Assembly: GCF_016616095.2 (NCBI RefSeq)
Contig: NZ_CP067089.2
Location: forward strand, 1,302,001-1,366,000
Length of the DNA stretch: 64,000 bases
Direction: 5' to 3'
Source of the DNA: Breznakiella homolactica
Lineage (GTDB): Bacteria; Spirochaetota; Spirochaetia; Treponematales; Breznakiellaceae
Shown: positions 15,909 to 24,070 of the stretch, in pieces
How the letters are laid out: the number at the start of each line of letters is the position of its first letter
How positions within the stretch are numbered: position 1 is the first letter of the stretch
Translations under genes and position numbers: made by a program
Notes under the pieces: model-generated
Seen by the model: only the letters and a program-made list of their open reading frames with translations
The model's database searches: none
Told to the model about the DNA's origin: nothing

Positions 15909-18311
15909 ATGAACTTGGAAAAAGATTTCGAGCAGCGGCTGATGGATTCTTTTTATGTGCATATACCTTTAACTGCGGATGAGCAGAAGACCGCCGAACA
16001 CCGGGCTGCCAATAAAACTGTGGTAAGCAGCCTTGACCTTTGGGACGGAAGTTCCATGGAGAGCTGGAGTTTTGACGGAGACGGAGAATGCTCCGTCTCA
16101 GCCGGCGGAGAGCTGGTGCTGAAAACCTGGTCCAGGGCTGACCGCTGGCCGGATACGGAAGTCCGGGCGGACAATGCCGCCGCCGGGGCATACGCAACCT
16201 TCGGGTCCTATATCGCGAAGCTGGATGTGCGGAAGTATGATCTCAGCAGAGGAAACAGAATCCGGTTTGAATTGTACTGTGACTGTCCCGGACTGCACAG
16301 CCCCATTGTGCGGGTCGGTTTCGTTAACAATGGACCCGTAAAAATCCCCGACGCCTATTCCCGGGAAGGCTTCCACGCCATGAACCTGAAAAACCATTCC
16401 TGGAATACCATGTACTGGGAAATCGGTTCCATTGCCCATGATAAGGTTGAAGAAATTTCATTTAATATGCACCGCTATGGGAAGGAGCCCTCCGCCGGCG
16501 GTGATGATCTTAACTTCAAAATAAAAAATATCCGTTTTGAGAAAGTGGAAGTCCCCGATGTTGTCCATGGCTGGGAATGCCAAAAGGGAACAGCTGTATT
16601 TTCCACCGCGGGTTATTCAGTCCGGGGAAGCAAAACAGCAGTTGCAAATACTGAAGAAAAACAGTTTTCCATCATTGATTCGGCAACCGGCAAAGCGGTT
16701 TTCCAGGGACCGGTGCAGCAGGCATCGGGGAAGCACGGAGATTTCAGTTTTCTGGACTTCACTGAACTCAAATCCGAAGGAAGCTACCATATCAAACTGG
16801 GAACTTATGAAAGCGAATCCTTCAGAGTTTCCGAAACCGTATTCGAACATACCGCGTGGAAGCTGGTTAACTTCCTCTTTTGTGAGCGCTGCGGATTCCC
16901 GGTGCCGGGCAAACACGGCACCTGCCATATCGACGTCACGGCCCGGCACGACGGAGTTTCCATGACCTATGCCGGCGGCTGGCACGATGCCGCCGACGTA
17001 TCACAGCAGACCGTCCAGACCGCGGAGATACTCCACGCCCTTCTTGAAGCGGCACAGCCGGTTAAGCACAGCAACCGTCTGCTGTACAACCGCATGATGG
17101 AAGAAGCGAACTGGGGGCTGGACTTTGTGCTCCGGACCCGGTTCGGCGACGGATACCGGGCAACGAATTCCGGGATTCGCCGCTGGACCGACAACCTGAT
17201 CGGAAATATGGATGACTGCCCCGCGGTGGTGCACAACCATTCTTTTGAGAATTTCATCTGTGCCGGTGTCGAAGCGTACGCCGCGGAATGTTTTGAAGAA
17301 TCGGATCCAATTCTGGCATGGCAGTGCGCGAATGCCGCCCGGGAAGACTTTGCTTTTGCCATCGAACGTTTCCGCAGCGTCGGTCTTGAGGAACCCGTTA
17401 ACCATGAGCACGCCACCGGCGCCAGTATTTCACAATACTATGCCGCGGCGTGCTGGTCCGCCGCCCAGGTATACGCGGTTTTCAGGGAAGATGAATACGC
17501 TCAAATCATTGCCGAGTTTGCCGGGAAAATAGCCGAATGCCAGGAAAAAGGAACCGACGGCATTCCGCTGAAAGGTTTCTTTTACCGGGATGCGACAAAA
17601 AAAAGCATCGTACATTTTAATCACCAGGCCAGGGATCAGATTTTTGTCCAGGCGCTGGAAGCCGCCTGCGGGGCACTGCCGGACCATCCCGAGAAACCCC
17701 AATGGGAATCCGCCATGGCGCTTCACGGAAAATATCTTAAGGATCTTATGAATTATACGGAGCCCTACGGTATGATACCCGCGGGAATCCATGCCATGGA
17801 TGAAGTTGACGACAAAGAAACTTTTGCCAGGGTTCAGCGCCACGTTGACTATGACCGTGAAAAGGAGAATTACCGGGAACAGCTCGAGAAAGCGGTACCC
17901 CTGGGAAACGGTTATTTTCTGAAAACCTTTCCCGTATGGTTCTCTTTCCGGGGGAATTCCGCGGTCCATCTTTCCATGGGTAAAGCGGCGTCCATACTGG
18001 GAGTGTACTTCGGTGATGAGGAACTGCTTGATATAGCCCGGGAACAGATCTACTGGGCATACGGCAAAAACCCGTCCGGCCAGTCCCTTATTTACGGGGA
18101 CGGCAGCAATTACGGACAGCAGTATACGGCACTTCTCGGGGAAACCGTAGGAGAAATGCCCGTGGGAATACAGACCCGGGGCAATGAGGATCTGCCCTAC
18201 TGGCCGCCTGCTAATATTGCCACATACCGGGAAGTCTGGACCACACCGCCAGGCCGGTGGCTCTGGATAGCCGCGGACCTGATGGGAGCCAAAGCCGGCA
18301 AGCCGAAATAA
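15909..18311 (+). CDS. glycoside hydrolase family 9 enzyme, apparently cytoplasmic
   Basis: An 800-residue GH9 protein. Residues about 40-210 form a beta-rich, carbohydrate-binding-like region, about 215-315 an Ig-like cellulase N-terminal domain, and 320-795 the (alpha/alpha)6 catalytic domain. GGWHDAADVSQ provides the paired catalytic aspartates (Asp360, Asp363) and YREVW a probable acid Glu775. There is no signal peptide or dockerin, unusual for a cellulase. Intracellular GH9 enzymes of vibrios act as exo-beta-glucosaminidases; with a BadF kinase and SIS enzyme in the window, a chitosan-type or cello-oligosaccharide substrate is possible. The GGAGGAGA site supports the start. It is the last operon gene, with a terminator after it. 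Confidence 0.87.
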   Translation: MNLEKDFEQRLMDSFYVHIPLTADEQKTAEHRAANKTVVSSLDLWDGSSMESWSFDGDGECSVSAGGELVLKTWSRADRWPDTEVRADNAAAGAYATFGSYIAKLDVRKYDLSRGNRIRFELYCDCPGLHSPIVRVGFVNNGPVKIPDAYSREGFHAMNLKNHSWNTMYWEIGSIAHDKVEEISFNMHRYGKEPSAGGDDLNFKIKNIRFEKVEVPDVVHGWECQKGTAVFSTAGYSVRGSKTAVANTEEKQFSIIDSATGKAVFQGPVQQASGKHGDFSFLDFTELKSEGSYHIKLGTYESESFRVSETVFEHTAWKLVNFLFCERCGFPVPGKHGTCHIDVTARHDGVSMTYAGGWHDAADVSQQTVQTAEILHALLEAAQPVKHSNRLLYNRMMEEANWGLDFVLRTRFGDGYRATNSGIRRWTDNLIGNMDDCPAVVHNHSFENFICAGVEAYAAECFEESDPILAWQCANAAREDFAFAIERFRSVGLEEPVNHEHATGASISQYYAAACWSAAQVYAVFREDEYAQIIAEFAGKIAECQEKGTDGIPLKGFFYRDATKKSIVHFNHQARDQIFVQALEAACGALPDHPEKPQWESAMALHGKYLKDLMNYTEPYGMIPAGIHAMDEVDDKETFARVQRHVDYDREKENYREQLEKAVPLGNGYFLKTFPVWFSFRGNSAVHLSMGKAASILGVYFGDEELLDIAREQIYWAYGKNPSGQSLIYGDGSNYGQQYTALLGETVGEMPVGIQTRGNEDLPYWPPANIATYREVWTTPPGRWLWIAADLMGAKAGKPK

Positions 18312-18342
18312 TTTCCAAAAAACTTTCGTCAGAGCTGCATCC

Positions 18343-18382
18343 CTCTCCGCTGTTTATAAAATAGCGGAGAGTTTCTTTATTT
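18343..18382 (+). terminator. intrinsic terminator of the glycan operon
   Basis: CTCTCCGCT (18343-18351) and AGCGGAGAG (18363-18371) form a 9-bp perfect stem with an 11-base AT-rich loop, followed by TTTCTTTATTT. It sits 31 bases after the GH9 stop. Confidence 0.85.
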
Positions 18383-18395
18383 ACCGCCGATAGAT

Positions 18396-18424
18396 TTGCT
18401 ATTGGCCGGCCGCGGTCTTATACT
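18396..18424 (+). promoter_or_regulatory. sigma-70 promoter of FBP aldolase
   Basis: TTGCTA (18396-18401), 17-base spacer, TATACT (18419-18424). It lies between the operon terminator and the aldolase gene, predicting a leader of about 60 bases. Confidence 0.65.
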
Positions 18425-18492
18425 GTATGTATAGTGTTCGGATTTCCATATTATCAACGCTAAACAGTAACGAAAATATCTGGAGGTAAAAA

Positions 18493-19380
18493 ATGAATAA
18501 TGAACAGCTGGAACGGATGCATTCCGGAAAAGGCTTTATTGCGGCCCTGGACCAGAGCGGCGGAAGCACCCCCGGAGCTCTGGAGCACTATGGTGTTTCC
18601 AAAGACCAGTATAAGAATGAAGAAGAAATGTTTGAAAAGGTCCATGAAATGCGGACCAGGATCATCACAAGTCCGTCTTTTTCTTCCGAATATATTCTCG
18701 GCGCAATTCTTTTTGAAGGAACCATGGAACGGAAGATCCGCGGAATTCCCACGGCGGAATTTCTCTGGAAGGAAAAGGGAATTGTCCCCTTCCTGAAAAT
18801 AGATCTGGGAATGGAACCGGAAAGCGACGGAGCCCGGCTCATGAAACCGATCCCAAAACTTGACGAACTGCTTAAGCGCGCCCTGAAGTATGGTATCTTT
18901 GGAACTAAAATGCGGTCCTTTATTTCCAAGGCGGACCCCGAGGGTATCCGGAAAATAGTAAAACAGCAGTTTGAACTGGCCATGCAGATTTCCAAGTCCG
19001 GGCTCGTACCGATAATCGAACCGGAAGTGGATATCAACAGTTCCACCAAAGAAGAAGCAGAACAAATTCTTCTTAATACTATTCTTGAATCACTTAAGCA
19101 GGTTGCCGGCGGAACGAAACTGATGTTTAAGCTTTCAATTCCAACGGCGGCAAATTTATATGAACCGCTGATGAAAGATCCCAGGACAGTCCGGGTGGTA
19201 GCCCTCTCAGGCGGCTACAGCCGTGATGAGGCTAATAAAAAACTTTCCGGGAATACCAATATGATCGCGAGTTTTTCCCGGGCGTTAATGGACGGTCTTA
19301 CAGCCCAGATGAGCGATGATGAATTCAACAAAGCTCTGGCGGAATCGGTACAGTCGATTTATAAAGCTTCTATTACCTGA
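18493..19380 (+). CDS. class I fructose-1,6-bisphosphate aldolase
   Basis: A 295-residue class I (Schiff-base) FBP aldolase, cleaving fructose-1,6-bisphosphate to glyceraldehyde-3-phosphate and dihydroxyacetone phosphate in glycolysis. The opening GKGFIAALDQSGGSTPGALEHYG is the family signature, and TKLMFKLSIP carries the probable Schiff-base Lys213. Length is normal for the bacterial single-domain form. A GGAGG site precedes the ATG. It has its own promoter and is transcribed alone, ending 14 bases before the convergent dehydrogenase gene. Confidence 0.9.
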   Translation: MNNEQLERMHSGKGFIAALDQSGGSTPGALEHYGVSKDQYKNEEEMFEKVHEMRTRIITSPSFSSEYILGAILFEGTMERKIRGIPTAEFLWKEKGIVPFLKIDLGMEPESDGARLMKPIPKLDELLKRALKYGIFGTKMRSFISKADPEGIRKIVKQQFELAMQISKSGLVPIIEPEVDINSSTKEEAEQILLNTILESLKQVAGGTKLMFKLSIPTAANLYEPLMKDPRTVRVVALSGGYSRDEANKKLSGNTNMIASFSRALMDGLTAQMSDDEFNKALAESVQSIYKASIT

Positions 19381-19394
19381 TACGAGCCGGGGTT

Positions 19395-20255
19395 CTAAAG
19401 GTCGATTTCCTCTGGGAGTATTTTCCTGAACCGCGTCCAGCCAAGATCAACTTCGTCTTCCTTCGGCGGAACTTCCGGTATCCCCGGAAGTATCAGGCCG
19501 CCGTCAACACGGATAACCGTTCCGGTTATATACGAAGCGGCTTCGGACGCAAGGAATAATACGGTATCCGCAATATCACCGGGAGCGCCGATACGTCCCA
19601 GGGGAATCTTTGTTCCGAGGTTGATCCGCGCGTCAATGGTTTCGCTGTCCAGGCCCCGGGACTCAAGTTCTTCCCTGGTGCGGACCGCCACGGCTCCCGG
19701 GGCGATACAGTTGACCCGTATTCCATAGGGAGCCAATTCCAAAGCAATGGACTGTGAGGCCCTTTCCACCGCGGCCTTCATACTGCCGTACATAAAATCA
19801 TTCGAATGGGCCCGCACCGCCCGGGTTGATGTAATGTTTATTATATTTCCGGCGGTACCGTGTTTAACCATATACCGCGCCGCGGTTCGTATACAGACCA
19901 TGTACGCCCGGAAATTGGCGGCCATAACCAAATCCATGTTCTCATCGGAATAGGTTAAAACACCGCCATGCTTGTCGGTAATGGAGGCGTTGTTTACCAT
20001 CAGATCGATACCGCCGAGTCTATCCACCGCTTCAGCTGCGAAGTCACCGGGGGTATTCTTATCACAGAAATCAGCCCGGAACATATAGCATCTGCGGCCG
20101 TATTGTTCGCCGACAGTTTTCAGGATTTCTTCCGCTTTTTCATCTCCGCCGATATAGGAAAAGGCAAGATCATATCCCGCTTCCGCAAGCCTGTATACGA
20201 TTTCTCTGCCGATGCCGCTGTTGCCTCCGGTAACAATTGCTTTTCTGCAGTCCAT
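19395..20255 (-). CDS. short-chain dehydrogenase/reductase (SDR)
   Basis: A 286-residue classical SDR. The cofactor loop TGGNSGIG (9-16), NNAS (88-91) and the catalytic Ser143, Tyr156 and Lys160 (YGSMK) are all present, as is the C-terminal ITGTVIRVDGG. The absence of an acidic residue at the end of the second strand and the presence of SYIGGDEK hint at NADP(H), but this is weak. Substrate is unknown; glucose dehydrogenase-like or 3-oxoacyl reductase-like activity cannot be told apart. It lies downstream of the decarboxylase genes on the same strand but seems to have its own promoter. Confidence 0.85.
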   Translation of the reverse strand: MDCRKAIVTGGNSGIGREIVYRLAEAGYDLAFSYIGGDEKAEEILKTVGEQYGRRCYMFRADFCDKNTPGDFAAEAVDRLGGIDLMVNNASITDKHGGVLTYSDENMDLVMAANFRAYMVCIRTAARYMVKHGTAGNIINITSTRAVRAHSNDFMYGSMKAAVERASQSIALELAPYGIRVNCIAPGAVAVRTREELESRGLDSETIDARINLGTKIPLGRIGAPGDIADTVLFLASEAASYITGTVIRVDGGLILPGIPEVPPKEDEVDLGWTRFRKILPEEIDL

Positions 20256-20291
20256 TGTACCCCCTGTTCCGTATGTATTTCACCGTCGGTT

Positions 20292-20300
20292 ATTATACCA
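20292..20300 (-). promoter_or_regulatory. extended -10 promoter for the SDR gene
   Basis: Read leftward, TGGTATAAT gives a TATAAT -10 (20292-20297) with an upstream TG. No good -35 is found at the right spacing. It lies 37 bases before the SDR start. Confidence 0.4.
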
Positions 20301-20349
20301 TTGGAACAGGAGGAATGGTGCAAAAAACTATGTAACCCGAACCAATCTT

Positions 20350-21699
20350 TCAGCCGCCGTATACGGCAATCATTACCCCCGCGGCGATAGCCGTTCCGAT
20401 AACACCGGCGACGTTCGGCCCCATGGCGTGCATAAGCAGGAAATTGCCTGGGTCGGCTTCAAGGCCGACTTTGTTCGATACCCGCGCGGCCATAGGAACC
20501 GCAGAAACACCGGCGGATCCGATAAGGGGATTGATCTTCTCCTTAAGAAAAAGATTCATGAACTTAGCTACCAGGACTCCGGCGGCAGTGGCTATGGCGA
20601 ATGCCACGAGACCCATAATTACGATAATTATGGAAGAGGGATTTAAGAATTTTTCCGGAGTCATCTGGCTTCCCACTCCCAGAGAAAGCAGCAGGGATAC
20701 GATATTCATGAGCTCATTCTGGGCAGTCTTCGACAGACGGTCCACTACTCCGATTTCCCGGATAAAATTTCCGAACATGAGGCAGCCGATCAGGGGCGCG
20801 GCGGATGGTATGAGCAGAATCGTAAGGCAGAACACCACCAGGGGAAACATCTTTTTTTCATTGGACGAGACAGGCCTCAGCTGTTTCATTTTTATAAGCC
20901 GTTCATGTTTTGTGGTGAGGGCTTTCATGATAGGCGGCTGTATGAGCGGAACCAAAGCCATATACGAATAAGCCGCCACCGCCACGGTAGCCAGAAGATG
21001 CGGGGCCAGCTTGGAAGCAATATAGATTGTTGTGGGACCGTCAGCGCCGCCGATGATTGCCACGGAACAGGCTTCTTTAAGGTTAAACGATACCCCGGGA
21101 ATATAGTTTGCTGCGGTAATTCCAATGAGAGTACTGAAAACCCCAAACTGCGCCGCTGCCCCCAGAAGGGCTGTCTTCGGGTTGGCGATCAGGGGACCAA
21201 AGTCCGTCATTGCCCCGATACCGATAAAAATAAGCAGAGGGAAAAACTCATTCCCGACCCCGGCGTTGTAAATTACATTGAGAAAGCCATGGCCTTCTCC
21301 CATTCCCGCAAAGGGTATGTTTACGAATACGATCCCAAATCCGATAGGAATAAGCAGGAGCGGCTCAAATCCCTTAGCAGCCCCCAGATAAATCACCAGG
21401 AATCCCACCGCCACCATGAACAATTCCTGCCAGCCAAAAATAGTAATAGGCTCTCCGGCAGGAGTTTCCCGCTGATTGACATTGTTTATGAATGCCGACA
21501 GCCCGGTGCTTTCACCCATGTTTCTTATAAATGTTCCGATAGAAACCCGGGGAAGATCCTCACTGTTGGCAATAATTCCCTGCATACCTCCGGCGGCTCC
21601 CGCTGCCTGCGCCGCGATGCGGGGCATAAACGAAAACACCATGGCTCCGACAACAAGGATGAGACATATTTTTGTGATCAATACCGGATTGTTTTTCAT
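20350..21699 (-). CDS. sodium-translocating decarboxylase beta subunit (OadB/MmdB type)
   Basis: A 449-residue integral membrane protein of the OadB/MmdB/GcdB family, the subunit that couples decarboxylation of carboxybiotin to Na+ export. About ten hydrophobic helices are seen, with the family motifs [24 protein letters not shown] and the C-terminal [19 protein letters not shown]. The start at 21699 overlaps the stop of the upstream gamma-biotin gene as ATGA and follows a GGAG site. Which acid is decarboxylated (oxaloacetate, methylmalonyl-CoA or another) depends on the alpha subunit, which is not in the window. Confidence 0.92.
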   Translation of the reverse strand: MKNNPVLITKICLILVVGAMVFSFMPRIAAQAAGAAGGMQGIIANSEDLPRVSIGTFIRNMGESTGLSAFINNVNQRETPAGEPITIFGWQELFMVAVGFLVIYLGAAKGFEPLLLIPIGFGIVFVNIPFAGMGEGHGFLNVIYNAGVGNEFFPLLIFIGIGAMTDFGPLIANPKTALLGAAAQFGVFSTLIGITAANYIPGVSFNLKEACSVAIIGGADGPTTIYIASKLAPHLLATVAVAAYSYMALVPLIQPPIMKALTTKHERLIKMKQLRPVSSNEKKMFPLVVFCLTILLIPSAAPLIGCLMFGNFIREIGVVDRLSKTAQNELMNIVSLLLSLGVGSQMTPEKFLNPSSIIIVIMGLVAFAIATAAGVLVAKFMNLFLKEKINPLIGSAGVSAVPMAARVSNKVGLEADPGNFLLMHAMGPNVAGVIGTAIAAGVMIAVYGG

Positions 21700-22307
21700 T
21701 GTGAAGCTCCGGTGAGAATCTCGGCGAGAATTTCCTGGGCCGCGACATGGGCTCCCGGAGCAGCCAGACAATGAACAGTTCCGGATACGGTTGCTTTTAT
21801 TTCCAGTTCCATCTTCATGGATTCAATAATGATAACCGTGTCACCGGGAGAAACTTTGTCGCCTTCGTTAACCATATACCGGATAACGGTTCCGGCAACG
21901 GGAGACGGAATCGGAGTATTCCCGGCAGCCTGCGTTGGTATACTTTGTTCCGCCGGAGCAGCGGCGGCTGTTACTGCGCCTGAAGAGGAAACAGCGGTTC
22001 TGTAATCCGTACCGTTTACCGTAACAACATACCGGTCCGATGCGACATCGGTATTGCTATTCCGGTATTCATGGACGGCGGCGGAAATTACCGCATTCAC
22101 CGCTGCGCCCTGCTGCGCGGAAGAAGCCGGCCGAGCGGAAGGGCTTACCGCTGCGGAAGGTTCAACATCTTTATCGAGCCCAAGCTTATGGATTATCTTT
22201 CCCACAAGATTTATACAAACAATCATTACAGCCAAAAAAGCGAACACAATTGCCATACCGAGCAGCGTGAGAATACCGCTCTGCTGGAACATTTCAAGTA
22301 TAGTCAT
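21696..22307 (-). CDS. OadG-like gamma subunit fused to biotin carrier domain
   Basis: A 203-residue protein joining two parts. Residues 1-45 are an OadG-like membrane anchor (one helix, [23 protein letters not shown]). A 70-residue Ala/Pro/Ser linker follows. Residues 130-203 are a biotinyl/lipoyl domain whose ESMKMEL places biotin on Lys165. It tethers biotin beside the beta subunit, replacing separate gamma and carrier subunits. ATGA overlap couples it to oadB. The GAGGAA site supports the start. The carboxyltransferase subunit is missing locally. Confidence 0.88.
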   Translation of the reverse strand: MTILEMFQQSGILTLLGMAIVFAFLAVMIVCINLVGKIIHKLGLDKDVEPSAAVSPSARPASSAQQGAAVNAVISAAVHEYRNSNTDVASDRYVVTVNGTDYRTAVSSSGAVTAAAAPAEQSIPTQAAGNTPIPSPVAGTVIRYMVNEGDKVSPGDTVIIIESMKMELEIKATVSGTVHCLAAPGAHVAAQEILAEILTGASQ

Positions 22308-22485
22308 AAATTCCTCATAAATATTTCTTTGTCAGCCATGGTACTCCGCAGGAGAAATCATATTCAGCGGCGGGTATATGGGAATGTTAATTAAACTGAT
22401 TCACAGCGGCTTTATGAAAAATCATCTGTCGGGTCAGAACAGTTTTTTCAGAGAGAACCGCTGTTATTATAGAGGAAGATATGAA

Positions 22486-22827
22486 TCAAATTCTCAAATT
22501 AAACGGAACAAGATGAATTGATTTTAAATTGTAGGTTTTCTTTACAAGGTCCGACGGTATCATTGCCGGATCCCTGGCTTCCGAATCGGAACGGTGGATA
22601 TAAATATCCCGCTGCATCGGCAACCTCGCCGATATGAATCCGCTGGTTGTGGCCGCAAGGATAACCGGTTCATTGGCCGGATCCACCGGCAATGCATCAC
22701 CACCGTGCACTGCAGCAACGGCCCCAGAAAAAGGCTCAGACAAAAAACCGCTGACGGCAAAGGGCTGTCTTTCCAGCAGCGTACAGCAGAGAATCATAAC
22801 TGTCGCAAAAAACAGCACACGGTGCAC
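22486..22827 (-). CDS. small hypothetical exported protein
   Basis: A possible 113-residue gene that I do not recognise. The GTG at 22827 is preceded by AAGGAG at a good distance, and the product opens with a hydrophobic segment (VHRVLFFATVMILCCTLL) that could be a signal peptide or anchor, followed by a polar region rich in Asp, Ser and Arg. It stands alone between oadG and the J-domain gene on the strand of oadG. There is a competing open frame on the other strand, so coding status is uncertain. Confidence 0.35.
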   Translation of the reverse strand: MHRVLFFATVMILCCTLLERQPFAVSGFLSEPFSGAVAAVHGGDALPVDPANEPVILAATTSGFISARLPMQRDIYIHRSDSEARDPAMIPSDLVKKTYNLKSIHLVPFNLRI

Positions 22828-22940
22828 ACCGGGCTCCTTAAAGGTACTTTCGTGAAGAAGATTACCAAAATACCCTGCCCCTGTCAATTGAGCCCGGTTA
22901 CACAGCGGAACCTTCGGTGCCGATCTATTTTTTTTTGGCT

Positions 22941-22969
22941 TTGTAAAAATCTGCTGTTTAAATTACACT
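22941..22969 (+). promoter_or_regulatory. promoter predicting a leaderless transcript
   Basis: TTGTAA (22941-22946), 17-base spacer, TACACT (22964-22969). The expected start of transcription falls at about 22976, which is the GTG start codon of the following gene. No ribosome site is visible. Confidence 0.4.
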
Positions 22970-22975
22970 ATACCC

Positions 22976-23557
22976 GTGGAAAGAAAGGATTATCTGCGGC
23001 AGCTAAAAAGTCTTATCAAAAAATACCATCCCGATTTATGCCAGGATGAAACGGTAAAATCTCATTTCTCGGAAATTACCGTACAGCTGAATAATGAACT
23101 GGACAAAGCAAGAAATACCGGAACAGCCAGAGGTATTCCTGCAGGGAAAAACCCCAGCGGCGGTTCAGGCAAAAACCCGAACGCGGCGGCTCCTGTTTCC
23201 GATCAGGGCTACGCGTATTACCGGCAGGGAATAAAATTTTACCGGTATATTCACCCGGACCAATTTTACAAAAAAAATTTAAACACCCCTTACGAACCGG
23301 TAAATTACGGTGAACAGCTCAAGGCGCTGGAGAAAATTTTCCTATCGTTTAACCTTGCGGAGTATTATTTCAGGAAAGTTATCAATGATTACCCTGAGTC
23401 AGGATGGGCGGAAGACGCAAAAGACAAAATAAAACTGCTGAAAAAACTATGGAAGAGTTACGAAAAAAGAGCCGCCGAGGAGAATCCCCGCACAATCAGC
23501 GCCCGGCAGCTGGACGCATTCATGAATGACACGGGGATTCAGCATCACCGTTTCTGA
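22976..23557 (+). CDS. J-domain-like protein
   Basis: A 193-residue protein whose N-terminus is a short J-domain (DYLRQLKSLIKKYHPDLCQDETVKSHFSEITVQLNNELDKAR) with the HPD loop that stimulates DnaK ATPase. The middle is a Gly/Asn/Pro-rich linker. The C-terminal part (about 110-170, LKALEKIFLSFNLAEYYFRKVINDYPESGWAEDAKDKI) looks like TPR-type helices. No zinc-finger or DnaJ C-terminal domains exist, so it is a specialised co-chaperone of unknown client. The GTG start has no ribosome site; see the leaderless promoter. Confidence 0.7.
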   Translation: MERKDYLRQLKSLIKKYHPDLCQDETVKSHFSEITVQLNNELDKARNTGTARGIPAGKNPSGGSGKNPNAAAPVSDQGYAYYRQGIKFYRYIHPDQFYKKNLNTPYEPVNYGEQLKALEKIFLSFNLAEYYFRKVINDYPESGWAEDAKDKIKLLKKLWKSYEKRAAEENPRTISARQLDAFMNDTGIQHHRF

Positions 23558-23572
23558 TTTTTATTACGATCC

Positions 23573-23878
23573 TCAAGGTTTGAATTCATTTAAAGAACTT
23601 TCGGTGACCGATACAATCTTCCGCAGTTTTTCATTAACCATATCATGCAAACAGTTCGGCAGATGATCTCTGTGGCCCCGGTGTATGGCGACACATTCCA
23701 TGCAGCGGCCATGATGCTTGCAGGTTGCCACGGGGCAGCTGCAGTGATCTTCCCTGTTCCGCTTACTCTCACGGAACTGACGGATAAATTCATCCTCCAG
23801 CTCATGGGCCCGTTTCTTATCACCGCACCTGAACATTTCCATCGACTCGAGCTCGAGTTCGTTATTATCGATTTTCAC
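23573..23878 (-). CDS. small Cys/His-rich protein, possibly DUF6485-like
   Basis: A 101-residue soluble protein with a charged helical N-terminus (ELESMEMFRCGDKKRAHELEDEFIRQF) and a compact cluster of Cys and His (CSCPVATCKHHGRCMECVAIHRGHRDHLPNC) that probably binds zinc or an Fe-S cluster. The spacing CxC...C...C..C...H...C recalls small proteins annotated DUF6485 in anaerobes; that link is from memory. It ends 15 bases from the convergent J-domain gene. Function unknown. Confidence 0.65.
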   Translation of the reverse strand: MKIDNNELELESMEMFRCGDKKRAHELEDEFIRQFRESKRNREDHCSCPVATCKHHGRCMECVAIHRGHRDHLPNCLHDMVNEKLRKIVSVTESSLNEFKP

Positions 23879-24070
23879 TCCGGATCTCCCTACCAGTACT
23901 GTTCATAGCATGATAGCAGGAATACCGCTGAAAAGGAATATGGTTTTATAGCAACCGGAACTTTCAGGAAAAGCGGGAACCCAGCCGTTCAAATCACGCG
24001 GTGAAGTCCGGTGCCGGCAAAAACACTCTTTACAATGAGTAAGCCCTTCGGATTCAGGAGCCCTGCGGTA

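Noticed and set aside
22594..23049. Rightward open frame overlapping the small exported-protein candidate and the J-domain start
   Set aside because: Product is low-quality, has no ribosome site and overlaps a better-supported gene in another frame.
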